A stretch of DNA of 64,000 nucleotides from Candidatus Thiothrix sulfatifontis (GTDB lineage: Bacteria; Pseudomonadota; Gammaproteobacteria; Thiotrichales; Thiotrichaceae). The translations under genes and the position numbers were made by a program. Below are positions 35,555 through 43,968 of this stretch, one piece after another. A model generated the notes under the pieces. It was given only the letters and a program-made list of their open reading frames with translations. It did no database searches and was not told the origin of the DNA. The stretch lies in assembly GCA_022828425.1 (NCBI GenBank), contig CP094685.1:992001-1056000 (forward strand), written 5' to 3'. The first letter of the stretch is position 1. Every line of letters starts with the position of its first letter.

Positions 35555-36150
35555 GGTTTGGTAATGCCTTGCCAGTGCGTGAAGATGCTCAGGAGCAGTG
35601 CGCCTGTCATGCCGTAAATATGCGCGGCGTAAATCACGGGCGCTTCGATTAAGCTCGCGGAAGCTGATTTACCGCCTAGCCACCAATCCCATCCCGTTTT
35701 GCCGCAAACGCCGAATAAGATAATGGCGGCGGTTAGCCAGTCGCGCTGTTGTAAACGGGATAGGCCGCCCAGCATAAACAAGCCGTACAGAATCCCCGAA
35801 AAGCCTGCGTACCAAATGACAGCAGGGCTAAACCACCACAAGCCCGCGCCGACACAGAGTGCCAGCCAACCGATTTGCAGCAGTTGGGTGCGGATGCGGA
35901 ACGGCAGGGGCGCAATAAACGTTAGCAGCCACAAGCCCGCTAAATTCAATAATAAATGCCAGTGATTGGTGTGCACCAGACTGCCTGACCAGAAACGCCA
36001 ATATTCTCCGGCAACGATGGCGTGACGGTAATACAATAAACTGTCATGAAAAAATTGTAATAATGGTAGCAACACCGTGAAAATGATGGCGATAATGCCC
36101 GTATGGGTGCATTTGCGGAGCATGGCGGTGGCGTCTGACGTGTGCAACAT
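35551..36150 (-). CDS. rrtA: Rhombosortase (rhomboid-like intramembrane protease)
   Basis: This 199-residue membrane protein has about six segments. HTNHWHLLLNLAGLW (about 55-69) is the rhomboid HxxxxHxxxN element, YAGFSGILYGLF carries the catalytic Ser (GFSG, about 114-117) and AAHIYGMTGALL the catalytic His. The small size and pattern fit rhombosortase, which processes proteins with a GlyGly-CTERM tail. Those proteins are usually type II secretion cargo, and pseudopilin genes start 50 bp away on the other strand. No GlyGly-CTERM protein was recognised in the window. A plain rhomboid protease is the alternative. Confidence 0.78.
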   Translation of the reverse strand: MLHTSDATAMLRKCTHTGIIAIIFTVLLPLLQFFHDSLLYYRHAIVAGEYWRFWSGSLVHTNHWHLLLNLAGLWLLTFIAPLPFRIRTQLLQIGWLALCVGAGLWWFSPAVIWYAGFSGILYGLFMLGGLSRLQQRDWLTAAIILFGVCGKTGWDWWLGGKSASASLIEAPVIYAAHIYGMTGALLLSIFTHWQGITKP

Positions 36151-36207
36151 GGTAAACAGTATGCCAGAATCGTGAGAATCAAATCTTGTTTATGAGGATG
36201 AGTGGGC

Positions 36208-36630
36208 ATGAGTATGAAGAAGACCGGGCAACGTAAGCCAAGTCAGGCGGGTTTTTCCTTAACCGAATTGATGATCGTGATTGTGATCATCGGCATTTTG
36301 CTGGGTTTGGTGTTCAGCAATCTGAACGTGATGGGGGATGCGCAAAACCTGAAAGCCAAAAAAGAAGTCGGTGACTTGAAAATTAAGCTGGAAATGTATC
36401 GCGCTGACAACGGCACTTTCCCCGCTTCTGGGTCATTGAATGCCTTGGTGAATAATCCGGGAAATGCACCGCGCTGGCGGCAATACATGAAGACATTGCC
36501 GAAAGACCCGTGGGGCAATGATTACCGCTACCTGAATCCGGGTACGCACGGTGATGAAATGGAGGTTTACAGCATTGGGCCGGACAAACGTGAAGGCAAT
36601 GAAGACGATGTGGGTAGCTGGCAGTTATAA
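36208..36630 (+). CDS. gspG: Type II secretion major pseudopilin GspG
   Basis: Main pseudopilin of the secretion piston. GAGG lies just upstream; both a GTG at 36202 and ATG at 36208 are possible, and ATG is preferred. A short basic leader ends QAG, then FSLTELMIVIVIIGILLGLV follows, with Glu at +5 as needed by the prepilin peptidase. The C-terminal half is clear GspG: YRADNGTFPASG, LPKDPWGNDYRYLNPG and SIGPDKREGNEDDVGSW, including the calcium-binding loop. Downstream pseudopilin genes overlap it closely. Confidence 0.93.
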   Translation: MSMKKTGQRKPSQAGFSLTELMIVIVIIGILLGLVFSNLNVMGDAQNLKAKKEVGDLKIKLEMYRADNGTFPASGSLNALVNNPGNAPRWRQYMKTLPKDPWGNDYRYLNPGTHGDEMEVYSIGPDKREGNEDDVGSWQL

Positions 36631-37135
36631 GCACTCGTGCGCTCACCAGCAGGGATTTTCCTTGCTGGAAATGATGATTGTGATCATGGTCATCGGTATT
36701 TTGTATGCCTTGGCGGGGTCAATGTTGAATTTGTCGATGTCTGACCCGTTGAATGAAGAGGTGACGCGCTTACGTGAGCGCGTGCTGATGGCGCAGGATG
36801 AAAGCATCGTGCGCTCTCAAGCCTTGGCGTTGGGTTTTGGGGAAACGGGTTACGCTTTTTTTGCGCAAAATGATCAGCTTCAGTGGGAGTCATTGGATAA
36901 AGATGGCTTGCTGAAAGCCCATGCGTGGAACGGCGGTTATGAGCAGGTGCTGTATTTACAAGGGCAGGCGGTTAGCTTGCCGGATAATGATAACATTCGC
37001 CCGCAGGTTTTCATTTTGCCCACGGGGGAGATGATGCCGTTTGAATGGCATTTGCGCGATAACACCCAACGTGAGCAAATCGTGATGTTCGATAATGTCG
37101 GGCGCGAAGTTGCGCGTGCGGCGGAGGCCAACTGA
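36608..37135 (+). CDS. gspH: Type II secretion minor pseudopilin GspH
   Basis: The start at ATG 36608 (MWVAGSYKHSCAHQQG) overlaps gspG by 23 bp and gives a 16-residue leader before FSLLEMMIVIMVIGILYALAG; an ATG at 36599 is also possible. The rest is beta-rich, with DNTQREQIVMFDNVGREV at the end, as in GspH. Its place between GspG and GspI supports the name. Confidence 0.85.
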   Translation: MWVAGSYKHSCAHQQGFSLLEMMIVIMVIGILYALAGSMLNLSMSDPLNEEVTRLRERVLMAQDESIVRSQALALGFGETGYAFFAQNDQLQWESLDKDGLLKAHAWNGGYEQVLYLQGQAVSLPDNDNIRPQVFILPTGEMMPFEWHLRDNTQREQIVMFDNVGREVARAAEAN

Positions 37136-37136
37136 G

Positions 37137-37526
37137 ATGCGGCAGCAAGGTTTTAATCTGATCGAAATTATGTTTGCGTTGCTGTTGCTAGGGTTGGTCA
37201 TTTCGGTCAGCGTGGAAACCAGTAGCGGTGATTTTGCCAGTTACCAGCGCATGAAAGACACGACGTTGGCGCGTTGGGTGGCGTTCAACCAGCTTGCGGT
37301 GGTGCAGACGAGCAAAGGCTTTCCGGCAACGGGCAAGTCTGAGGGTAAAGCTGACATGGGGCTGGATAAGTGGCAATGGCAGCAGGAAGTTTTAGCAACG
37401 CCTGATCCTGATTTGCGCAAGGTAAAAGTGAGCGTATTCCGCGAAGGGCTGCCGCAACAAATTCTGGCGGTGGAGTTGGCTTATGTGGCGAATCCTCAGC
37501 CTAAAGTGCGGAAGGTGGGGCAATGA
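37137..37526 (+). CDS. gspI: Type II secretion minor pseudopilin GspI
   Basis: ATG 37137 lies 1 base past the gspH stop, with GGAGG upstream. A five-residue leader (MRQQG) is followed by FNLIEIMFALLLLGLVISVSVE. The 129-residue length, the Leu-rich helix and a small beta domain with W-Q-W-Q-Q-E and KVKVSVFREG fit GspI. It overlaps gspJ by 4 bp. Confidence 0.86.
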   Translation: MRQQGFNLIEIMFALLLLGLVISVSVETSSGDFASYQRMKDTTLARWVAFNQLAVVQTSKGFPATGKSEGKADMGLDKWQWQQEVLATPDPDLRKVKVSVFREGLPQQILAVELAYVANPQPKVRKVGQ

Positions 37527-38149
37527 GGTTACGCAACCGTGGCTTTACGTTGGTGGAGTTGATGATTTCATTGGCGATTTTTTCCCTGATGATTTCCTTG
37601 GCGTATCAGTCGGTGAATATGTTGCTGGATGTGGGGCGGCAGGTGGAGCAGCCACAAGCCGAATTGCAGCAGTTGCAGCGGGCCATGGTGTTTATTGAGC
37701 GGGATATGCGCCAATTGGCGTTGCTGCGGCCTCAGCAGGAGAGTTTTCAGTCAATTGGTGCGCCTAAGCCTAGCAATAGCATTGCTCAGCCGGAAGATAT
37801 GGGGGTATTGCTGGAGTTTACACGCGGTGGACACCCGGATGTGGCTTGGCAGTTGCGGGCTTCGGGGCAAATGCGCAGTGGCTTGCAGCGGGTGCGTTAC
37901 GTGGTGGAGGAAGGTAAGTTATTGCGGCAAACGTGGAATTTGGTGGATCACGTTGAGCAAGCAGAACCCGTGTCGCTGACATTGCTGGCAGAAATAGAAG
38001 GTGAGCCACGCTTGCGGTTTCAGGCGGGCAGAGGCGGCGAGTTCAAGGAGAGCTTGCCAACAGAGCGTTCGATGTTAACGGCGGTAGAGTTTTCAGTGCA
38101 GCACAAGCGCTTCGGGATGCTGCGGCGGGTCTTTACCGTGTATTTATAA
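37523..38149 (+). CDS. gspJ: Type II secretion minor pseudopilin GspJ
   Basis: This 208-residue protein with leader MRLRNRG, then FTLVELMISLAIFSLMISLAYQSVNMLL, has the GspJ features RAMVFIERDMRQLALLRP, LQRVRYVVEEGKLLRQTW and the C-terminal VEFSVQHKRFGMLRRVF. Length and order fit. GspK, which normally follows and completes the pseudopilus tip, is missing here; the next gene is an RND adaptor. Confidence 0.88.
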   Translation: MRLRNRGFTLVELMISLAIFSLMISLAYQSVNMLLDVGRQVEQPQAELQQLQRAMVFIERDMRQLALLRPQQESFQSIGAPKPSNSIAQPEDMGVLLEFTRGGHPDVAWQLRASGQMRSGLQRVRYVVEEGKLLRQTWNLVDHVEQAEPVSLTLLAEIEGEPRLRFQAGRGGEFKESLPTERSMLTAVEFSVQHKRFGMLRRVFTVYL

Positions 38150-38317
38150 GAATGTACTAATACTCCTGAGGGGGTTACTGGAATTCAATAGCGTTAGACG
38201 CTATAGTTCTGCCTAGATTATTCAGAGGGTTTGGAGAGGGGGCGGGTACAGATAGTGTAGCCAGCAGCCTTTTTTGCGCCTTCGAGATCATACCGCTTTG
38301 AGGAAAAAAGACCGCTA

Positions 38318-39466
38318 ATGAGGATAACAACAACTACACTGAGGTTGCTATTGTTGGTGCTTAGCATTGTCGGTGAAATGCCTACGGTGGCGCGAGCTGC
38401 TGAAATTGTGCGCGTGGAAGCGGTGACGTCGTTGTCTAGCTCGGTCTTGGGAAGTACGGTTATTCCTTATCGCGAGGTAACGTTGTCAGCCCAAGTGCCG
38501 GGTGCGGTTAAATTTGTGTCGGGTGAGGCAGGCTCAGGTTTTAACCAAGGTGACGTGATTGTGCGTATAGATGAGTCGCAACTCACGGCAAAGCGCAACG
38601 CGGTGCTGGCGCAAATTGCGATTGCTCAGGCAACCGTGCAAAACGCGCAGGCGCAATATACCCGTGAGTTGATCTCACCGCGCAGCAAAGACATTGGGGC
38701 GATGCCGGGGTTTGGCTTGCCTGCTATGTTTGACATGGCGATGGTGCGCCCGTTTGCAGACTCTCTGATGGGTAATTATGACTCCGATATGGGGCGTTAC
38801 TCGGATTTAATGCGTAGCGCTACCGATGTTTCGCAAGCGCAAAGCAATTTGCAGCAGGTTATGTCGCAATTGCAAGAAATTGATGCGGCTTTGGGCGACA
38901 CGAAATCGGTAGCACCGTTTGAAGGCATTGTGCTGGAAAAATTGGTCGAGGTCGGCGATACGGTGCAGCCGGGGCAGCCGTTGATCAAGTTTGGGTACGT
39001 GAAGTACAAGCGTTTGCAGGCAGATGTGCCTTCCGGTCTGGTGAGTAATTTGCGGGTGGGGATGATTATTCCTGCTAAACTTGACAGTAAAACCACGATA
39101 ATGGTGAAACTCTCGCAAATTTACCCGGTTGCTGACCCTAGTCGTCACACCGTAACGGTAAAATTCGATTTGCCAGTGGATGCAATAGCAGCGCCGGGCA
39201 TGTACGCTGAGGTATACTTGCCGGAAACGCAAGCAGGTGATGCTAAAATCGTGGTTATTCCCAAAACGGCTTTGTTGCGGGGGCGTAGCCTGCCTAGCGT
39301 TTTGGTTGTGAAAAATGATAACACTTCCGAGTTGCGCTTGGTGAGATTGGGCGCTGAACAAGAGAAGGGTAAGATAGAAGTGGTCTCCGGTTTAAGTGCA
39401 GATGAGCGCGTGATTGATAAACCACCTGCTACCGCGTCTTCTGGTTGGATGCCACATACAGAATAA
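38318..39466 (+). CDS. RND efflux periplasmic adaptor (membrane fusion protein)
   Basis: This 382-residue exported protein (signal peptide to about residue 28) has the adaptor layout. A barrel-sandwich half (YREVTLSAQVPGAVKFVSGEAGSGFNQGDVIVRID; quoted in part: LSAQVPGAV and GFNQGDVIVRID) is followed by a long helical hairpin (AKRNAVLAQIAIAQATVQNAQ ... VSQAQSNLQQVMSQL), the second half (APFEGIVLEKLVEVGDTVQPG) and a beta-barrel (HTVTVKFDLP, GMYAEVYLP, VVIPKTALL). Between the two helices lies an unusual ~50-residue insertion rich in Met, Pro and Gly (GAMPGFGLPAMFDMAMVRP). It begins the operon-like run to 47795; the permease follows 39 bp later. Confidence 0.88.
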   Translation: MRITTTTLRLLLLVLSIVGEMPTVARAAEIVRVEAVTSLSSSVLGSTVIPYREVTLSAQVPGAVKFVSGEAGSGFNQGDVIVRIDESQLTAKRNAVLAQIAIAQATVQNAQAQYTRELISPRSKDIGAMPGFGLPAMFDMAMVRPFADSLMGNYDSDMGRYSDLMRSATDVSQAQSNLQQVMSQLQEIDAALGDTKSVAPFEGIVLEKLVEVGDTVQPGQPLIKFGYVKYKRLQADVPSGLVSNLRVGMIIPAKLDSKTTIMVKLSQIYPVADPSRHTVTVKFDLPVDAIAAPGMYAEVYLPETQAGDAKIVVIPKTALLRGRSLPSVLVVKNDNTSELRLVRLGAEQEKGKIEVVSGLSADERVIDKPPATASSGWMPHTE

Positions 39467-39505
39467 ATGATGAATACGATTTCCCCGCTAGGAATGTAAC
39501 TGATT

Positions 39506-42500
39506 ATGAATGATTCGCCGCACAACGCCGCTTCACCTCAGCACCCGCAACACAATTTGGGTATGGCGGGGGCAATGGCTAAAGCCTTTATCACATCGCC
39601 ACTGTCGTTATTGTTATTATTGGCTTTTTTTGCCGTTGGTGTATTGGGGATGTGGGTAACACCGCGTCAGGAAGACCCACAGATTTCGGTGCCGATGGTG
39701 GATGTTTTTGTGCGCTATCCCGGCGCGTCAGCCCAAGAAGTCGAAAACCTCATTTCCCGTCCGTTGGAAAGCATCTTGTCAGAAATGACAGGTGTTGATC
39801 ACGTTTATTCTTACTCAGCACGCGAACAGTCGATGGTGACGGTGCAGTTTATCGTCGGTGAGGAACTGGAATCTTCACTGGTCAAACTGTATGACAAATT
39901 GGCATCGAATAAAGACCGCATTCCCTTGGGCGTGCAAGAACCGCTGGTGAAGCCGAAGGGTGCGGATGATGTGCCGCTGGTGACGCTGACCTTATGGTCG
40001 AATCAAGTGGACGATGCCAATTTGCGGTTGGTGGCTTTGGATGTGTTGCAAAGCCTGCGTGAGGTTGAGAATACCAGCCAGAGTTTCATTGTCGATGGGC
40101 GTCACGAAGAACTCAAGGTGGAAATTTTGCCAGAACGTTTGGCGACCTTCGGGGTGTCGTTGGAGCAGGTGGCTAACGCTATCCGCATGGCAAATTCTGA
40201 GCGCAATACCGGGTCAGTTGAACCTGATGAGCGCGTTTTCAAGGTTTACAGTGGTGCATTTTTAAGTTCTGCCGAAGACGTTAAACGGCTGATGGTGGCG
40301 GTGATTGATGACCGCCCCGTGTACGTGCGTGACGTGGCTACGGTGACGGAAGAGCCAAGCGACGCGGGACGCTCGGTCGGGTATTACACTGGCAATGTTG
40401 TGGCAGAAGGGGCAGAGAAGGCGGATAACGCACCTGCGGTGACCGTGGCGATTGCGAAAAAACACGGCACGAACGGGGTGGATGTTGCCGAAGCGGTGTT
40501 GGCGAAGTTAGAAGCACTGAAGGGTCGGATTATTCCTGATAATGTGAATGTTGAAGTAACCCGTAATTACGGTGAAACCGCGAAGGCGAAAGTTAATGAA
40601 TTGATTTTCAAGCTGTTCGTGGCAACCGGCATTGTGACCGTATTGGTGTGGTTTTTCTTGGGTTTCCGGGCGGCGGGCGTGGTGTTGATCGTTATTCCGG
40701 CGGTGATTACCACCACGGTATTCGCGGCGTGGTTGATGGGCATGACGATCGACCGGGTGAGTTTGTTTGCGTTGATTTTTTCCATTGGGATTTTGGTGGA
40801 TGACGCCATTGTTGTTGTGGAAAATATTTACCGGCGTTGGTTATTGATTGAAGACACCGATGTTGAAACAGCGGTCGATGCCGTGCGTGAAGTGGGCAAT
40901 CCGACAATTCTGGCGACCGGCACCGTGATTGCGGCTTTATTGCCGATGGGTTTTGTCAGCGGCATGATGGGGCCTTACATGTTGCCTATCCCGGTATTGG
41001 GTTCGGTGGCGATGGTGATTTCGTTGTTTGCGGCATTTGCGTTTACACCTTGGTTGACCAACCGCTTCAAACCGTCTTTGAAAAGTTTGCATGAAGCCGC
41101 CGAAAAAGAGCATAAACAGGCGGCACGCATGGAAAAGTTGTTCCGTGGAATGATTGTGCCGTTGGTAAGCGATAAGAAAAAAGGTTACGCTTTTTTATTC
41201 TCGATTATTGTGGTGTTTTTTGCATTCATGTTGCTGTTTTACCCGCTGCAATCGGTACGGGTGAAAATGTTGCCGTTGGACAATAAGCCAGAATTCAACG
41301 TGGTTTTGAATATGCCGGAAGGCACCGCATTACCCGTGACCGCCAATTTAGTGCATTCAATGGCGGCTAAATTGAAAGACATTCCTGAGGTAACGGCGCT
41401 ACAGACTTATACAGGCACTGCTTCGCCATTCAATTTTAACGGCTTGGTGCGTCATTATTATCTGCGTCAGCAGTCTTGGCAGGCGGATATTCAAGTGCAA
41501 TTGACCGACAAGCACGACCGTAAGCGCACCAGTCACGAGATTGCGGTGGAGGCGCGTGCTTTGTTGCAACCGTTGCTAAAGGCAACGGGGGGCAAATTGC
41601 AGGTGGTGGAAATGCCGCCAGGCCCGCCCGTGTTACAGTCGGTGGTGGCAGAGGTTTATGGCCCGGATGCGAATACGCGCCGCCAAGTTGCGGCTGATTT
41701 GACTAAGTTATTCGATCAGGCGGAAAACTTGGATGACGTGGATAATTTGATGGAAGAAGACCATGAAATCTTGCGTTTCATTGTGGATTCCGACAAAGCA
41801 CAACGCAATGGCATCACCGCCGAAACGGTGAACCGCACCTTAGAAATGGCGATGGGTGGCTTTATTCTTGGCGATATTAAGAAAAATGCATTGATCGACC
41901 CGACACGCATTGTGATGCAGGTGCCATTGAGTGCGCGTTCACAAATTTATCGCTTGTCACAATTGCCGGTAACGAACCAGATTGGGCAGTTCGTGCCATT
42001 GCACGAATTGGGTACGTTTGTGTTTGATAAACAAGACAAGCCGATTTACCGCAAAGATTTACGCGCCGTTGAATACGTGACTGCTGAAACCGTTGGGCGC
42101 TTGGCTGCTCCGGTGTACGGTCAAGGGCAGGTGGAAACCTTGTTGGCAGAATTCAATAATGGCGAAGGCTATCGTTCACCCGACGGTACGTTGTTGATGA
42201 ATGAGGCTTATTGGTTGAAGTCACCCCAAGGCGTGGAAAGCAAAACAGCGTTTGAATGGGGCGGTGAGTGGACGGTAACGTGGGAAACGTTCCGCGACAT
42301 GGGCATTGCATTTGCGGCGGCATTGGTGCTGATTTATATGTTAATCGTGGCGCAATTTGGTAATTTCACTTTGCCTGCGATTATCATGGCGCCGATTCCC
42401 TTGACGCTGATCGGGATTGTGCCGGGACACTGGCTGATGGATGCGGAGTTCACGGCAACGTCCATGATCGGTTTCATTGCGCTGGCGGGAATTATCGTGC

Positions 42501-43201
42501 GCAATTCCATTTTGTTGGTGGATTTTGCCCGCGAAGCCGTGCTAAGCGGTGAAAGCGTGCTGGAGGCTGTGATTCGTTCTTGTGAAGCACGCACCCGTCC
42601 GATTATTATTACGGCATTGGCTTTGTTTGGTGGCTCGATGGTGATTTTGTCAGACCCTATTTTCCAAGGCATGGCGGTATCGCTAATCTTTGGTGGGGCC
42701 GTCGCCACCTTGCTTACGTTGTTGATTATTCCATTGGGTTGCATCAGTGCTGGCGATTCCTTGGGCGGATTACCGCCAGTGGGCGGCAGTGGCGGTGGTT
42801 CCTCCAGCGGACATGCCGTCGCCAGTGAGACGCGCAAGTCAACATCCGGCAAAAGCACTGGGACAGCAGTCAAAGATGTCTTGGTTGACACGGGTATGTA
42901 CCTGCTGTCGATGTTGGGTAGTTTGTTGATGGGAATCATTGCTATTTTTGCAGCATTGCGTAAGTCATTGCAAAAGCCCAAAGCCCAAGAAACGGCGAAA
43001 CCCCAAGCGGTGCGGCAATCGTCTGAACCAGTAAGGGCTACGGAAAAACCGCCCGTTGCAGCACCGGAAGTAAGCACCAATAAAGCTGAGATTAGCACGA
43101 CTATTCAACAACAAGATGAGATGCCTTTGGGTTCGGTCGAACCGCAAGAGCGTAAGAAATCCTCCGCTAGACGGGGAATAAAACTCAAGACGGATATTTA
43201 A
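39506..43201 (+). CDS. RND efflux permease with unusual C-terminal extension
   Basis: The first ~1075 residues are a normal RND permease: N-terminal helix, two large periplasmic porter domains (VDVFVRYPGASAQEVENLI), TM4 with GILVDDAIVVVENIYRRW (proton-relay Asp pair) and the second-half helices (GLAGIIVRNSILLVDFARE-like block, here ALAGIIVRNSILLVDFARE). The DD motif and pattern fit drug/organic-solute (HAE1-like) rather than metal pumps. Beyond the last usual helix comes ~155 extra residues: a Gly/Ser linker (VGGSGGGSSSGH), one more hydrophobic segment (GMYLLSMLGSLLMGIIAIF, about 1130-1150), and a Lys/Pro/Ala-rich tail ending KKSSARRGIKLKTDI. The substrate is unknown. No outer-membrane channel gene is adjacent. 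Confidence 0.9.
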   Translation: MNDSPHNAASPQHPQHNLGMAGAMAKAFITSPLSLLLLLAFFAVGVLGMWVTPRQEDPQISVPMVDVFVRYPGASAQEVENLISRPLESILSEMTGVDHVYSYSAREQSMVTVQFIVGEELESSLVKLYDKLASNKDRIPLGVQEPLVKPKGADDVPLVTLTLWSNQVDDANLRLVALDVLQSLREVENTSQSFIVDGRHEELKVEILPERLATFGVSLEQVANAIRMANSERNTGSVEPDERVFKVYSGAFLSSAEDVKRLMVAVIDDRPVYVRDVATVTEEPSDAGRSVGYYTGNVVAEGAEKADNAPAVTVAIAKKHGTNGVDVAEAVLAKLEALKGRIIPDNVNVEVTRNYGETAKAKVNELIFKLFVATGIVTVLVWFFLGFRAAGVVLIVIPAVITTTVFAAWLMGMTIDRVSLFALIFSIGILVDDAIVVVENIYRRWLLIEDTDVETAVDAVREVGNPTILATGTVIAALLPMGFVSGMMGPYMLPIPVLGSVAMVISLFAAFAFTPWLTNRFKPSLKSLHEAAEKEHKQAARMEKLFRGMIVPLVSDKKKGYAFLFSIIVVFFAFMLLFYPLQSVRVKMLPLDNKPEFNVVLNMPEGTALPVTANLVHSMAAKLKDIPEVTALQTYTGTASPFNFNGLVRHYYLRQQSWQADIQVQLTDKHDRKRTSHEIAVEARALLQPLLKATGGKLQVVEMPPGPPVLQSVVAEVYGPDANTRRQVAADLTKLFDQAENLDDVDNLMEEDHEILRFIVDSDKAQRNGITAETVNRTLEMAMGGFILGDIKKNALIDPTRIVMQVPLSARSQIYRLSQLPVTNQIGQFVPLHELGTFVFDKQDKPIYRKDLRAVEYVTAETVGRLAAPVYGQGQVETLLAEFNNGEGYRSPDGTLLMNEAYWLKSPQGVESKTAFEWGGEWTVTWETFRDMGIAFAAALVLIYMLIVAQFGNFTLPAIIMAPIPLTLIGIVPGHWLMDAEFTATSMIGFIALAGIIVRNSILLVDFAREAVLSGESVLEAVIRSCEARTRPIIITALALFGGSMVILSDPIFQGMAVSLIFGGAVATLLTLLIIPLGCISAGDSLGGLPPVGGSGGGSSSGHAVASETRKSTSGKSTGTAVKDVLVDTGMYLLSMLGSLLMGIIAIFAALRKSLQKPKAQETAKPQAVRQSSEPVRATEKPPVAAPEVSTNKAEISTTIQQQDEMPLGSVEPQERKKSSARRGIKLKTDI

Positions 43202-43219
43202 TCTGTAAGGAAGACTAGC

Positions 43220-43903
43220 ATGAAGAGAGTTAACAATAAGCAACGGGCTACTGCCGTTGCCGCAGTAGTGACGTCTGCGGCGGTGTTTTTGTTGAGCGCC
43301 AATGCGTGGGCAGAAGCCGCAGCCGACTTACCGCCCCCACCGCCTGGCCCGTTCATTACTGAGGATGCTGAGACGATGACGGGTTCTGCCGGTACGTCTG
43401 CGACAACAGCGGCTCCCGCAGCACCTGCTGCTGCGGCACCAAGTGCTCCGCCTGTACCTGCGACGCCAGAAATGCAAGAAGCACCAGAAGCACCAGCAGC
43501 GCCGACCGCGCCAGTGGCTACCATGACCGCACCTGAAGTGCCAGTGGCTCCGGCAGCGCCTGCGATGCCAGCGCAACCCGAAGCACCTACGGCAGCACCA
43601 GCCGTGGCTGCGGCAGCACCTGCTGCGCCAGCACAACCTGAAGTCCCTGCTGTACCAGCGGCTCCGGCAGCGCCAACCGCACCTGACGCGTCCGCAGCAC
43701 CGACCGCGCCACCGATGCCGCATCCACCCGGTTCCTACTACTACTTGTACGCTATTCCAATGCCACAAGGCGCACCGGGTTACGGTAACGCTGCTGGCAC
43801 ACCACCGGCACCAACTACAGTGCCGCCGGTACAAGGTCAGCCACTGCTGCAAGGTGTTTACCCGATGCCGATGCCAGCGGCGCCAGCACCTGTGCAACAA
43901 TAA
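43220..43903 (+). CDS. Exported Pro/Ala-rich low-complexity protein
   Basis: This 227-residue protein has a signal peptide (VAAVVTSAAVFLLSANAWAEA, cleavage near 33) and PPPPPGPF. A long Ala/Pro/Glu/Thr-rich stretch (about 55-165) of AAPAAPAAPTAPD type follows, then a tyrosine-rich end (GSYYYLYAIPMPQGAPGYGN) and more Pro/Gln. No fold is recognisable; it is probably an extended periplasmic or surface linker. Its Tyr/Pro end resembles the tail of the coiled-coil protein at 45583 (PYYGYYAPN). It starts 19 bp after the permease stop, so it is part of the same transcription unit. Confidence 0.7.
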   Translation: MKRVNNKQRATAVAAVVTSAAVFLLSANAWAEAAADLPPPPPGPFITEDAETMTGSAGTSATTAAPAAPAAAAPSAPPVPATPEMQEAPEAPAAPTAPVATMTAPEVPVAPAAPAMPAQPEAPTAAPAVAAAAPAAPAQPEVPAVPAAPAAPTAPDASAAPTAPPMPHPPGSYYYLYAIPMPQGAPGYGNAAGTPPAPTTVPPVQGQPLLQGVYPMPMPAAPAPVQQ

Positions 43904-43968
43904 TACCCTTACCCGTAACCCCGCCCCTGTGGGCGGGTTGCCGATGCAACCAAACGAAGAGAGCTTTA

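Noticed and set aside
42334-43098. Minus-strand ORF of 254 codons inside the RND permease
   Set aside because: Shadow frame opposite a well-conserved permease; composition is typical of antisense reading and there is no ribosome site.
43328-43900. Minus-strand ORF of 190 codons rich in Trp, Arg and Cys
   Set aside because: Antisense of the Pro/Ala-rich gene; the residue composition is the expected result of reading GC-rich Ala/Pro codons backwards.
43910-43945. GC-rich hairpin (CCGCCC/GGGCGG) between the Pro/Ala-rich gene and the ParA-type gene as a terminator
   Set aside because: No T tract follows; it may only weaken read-through, so it was not used to split the operon.
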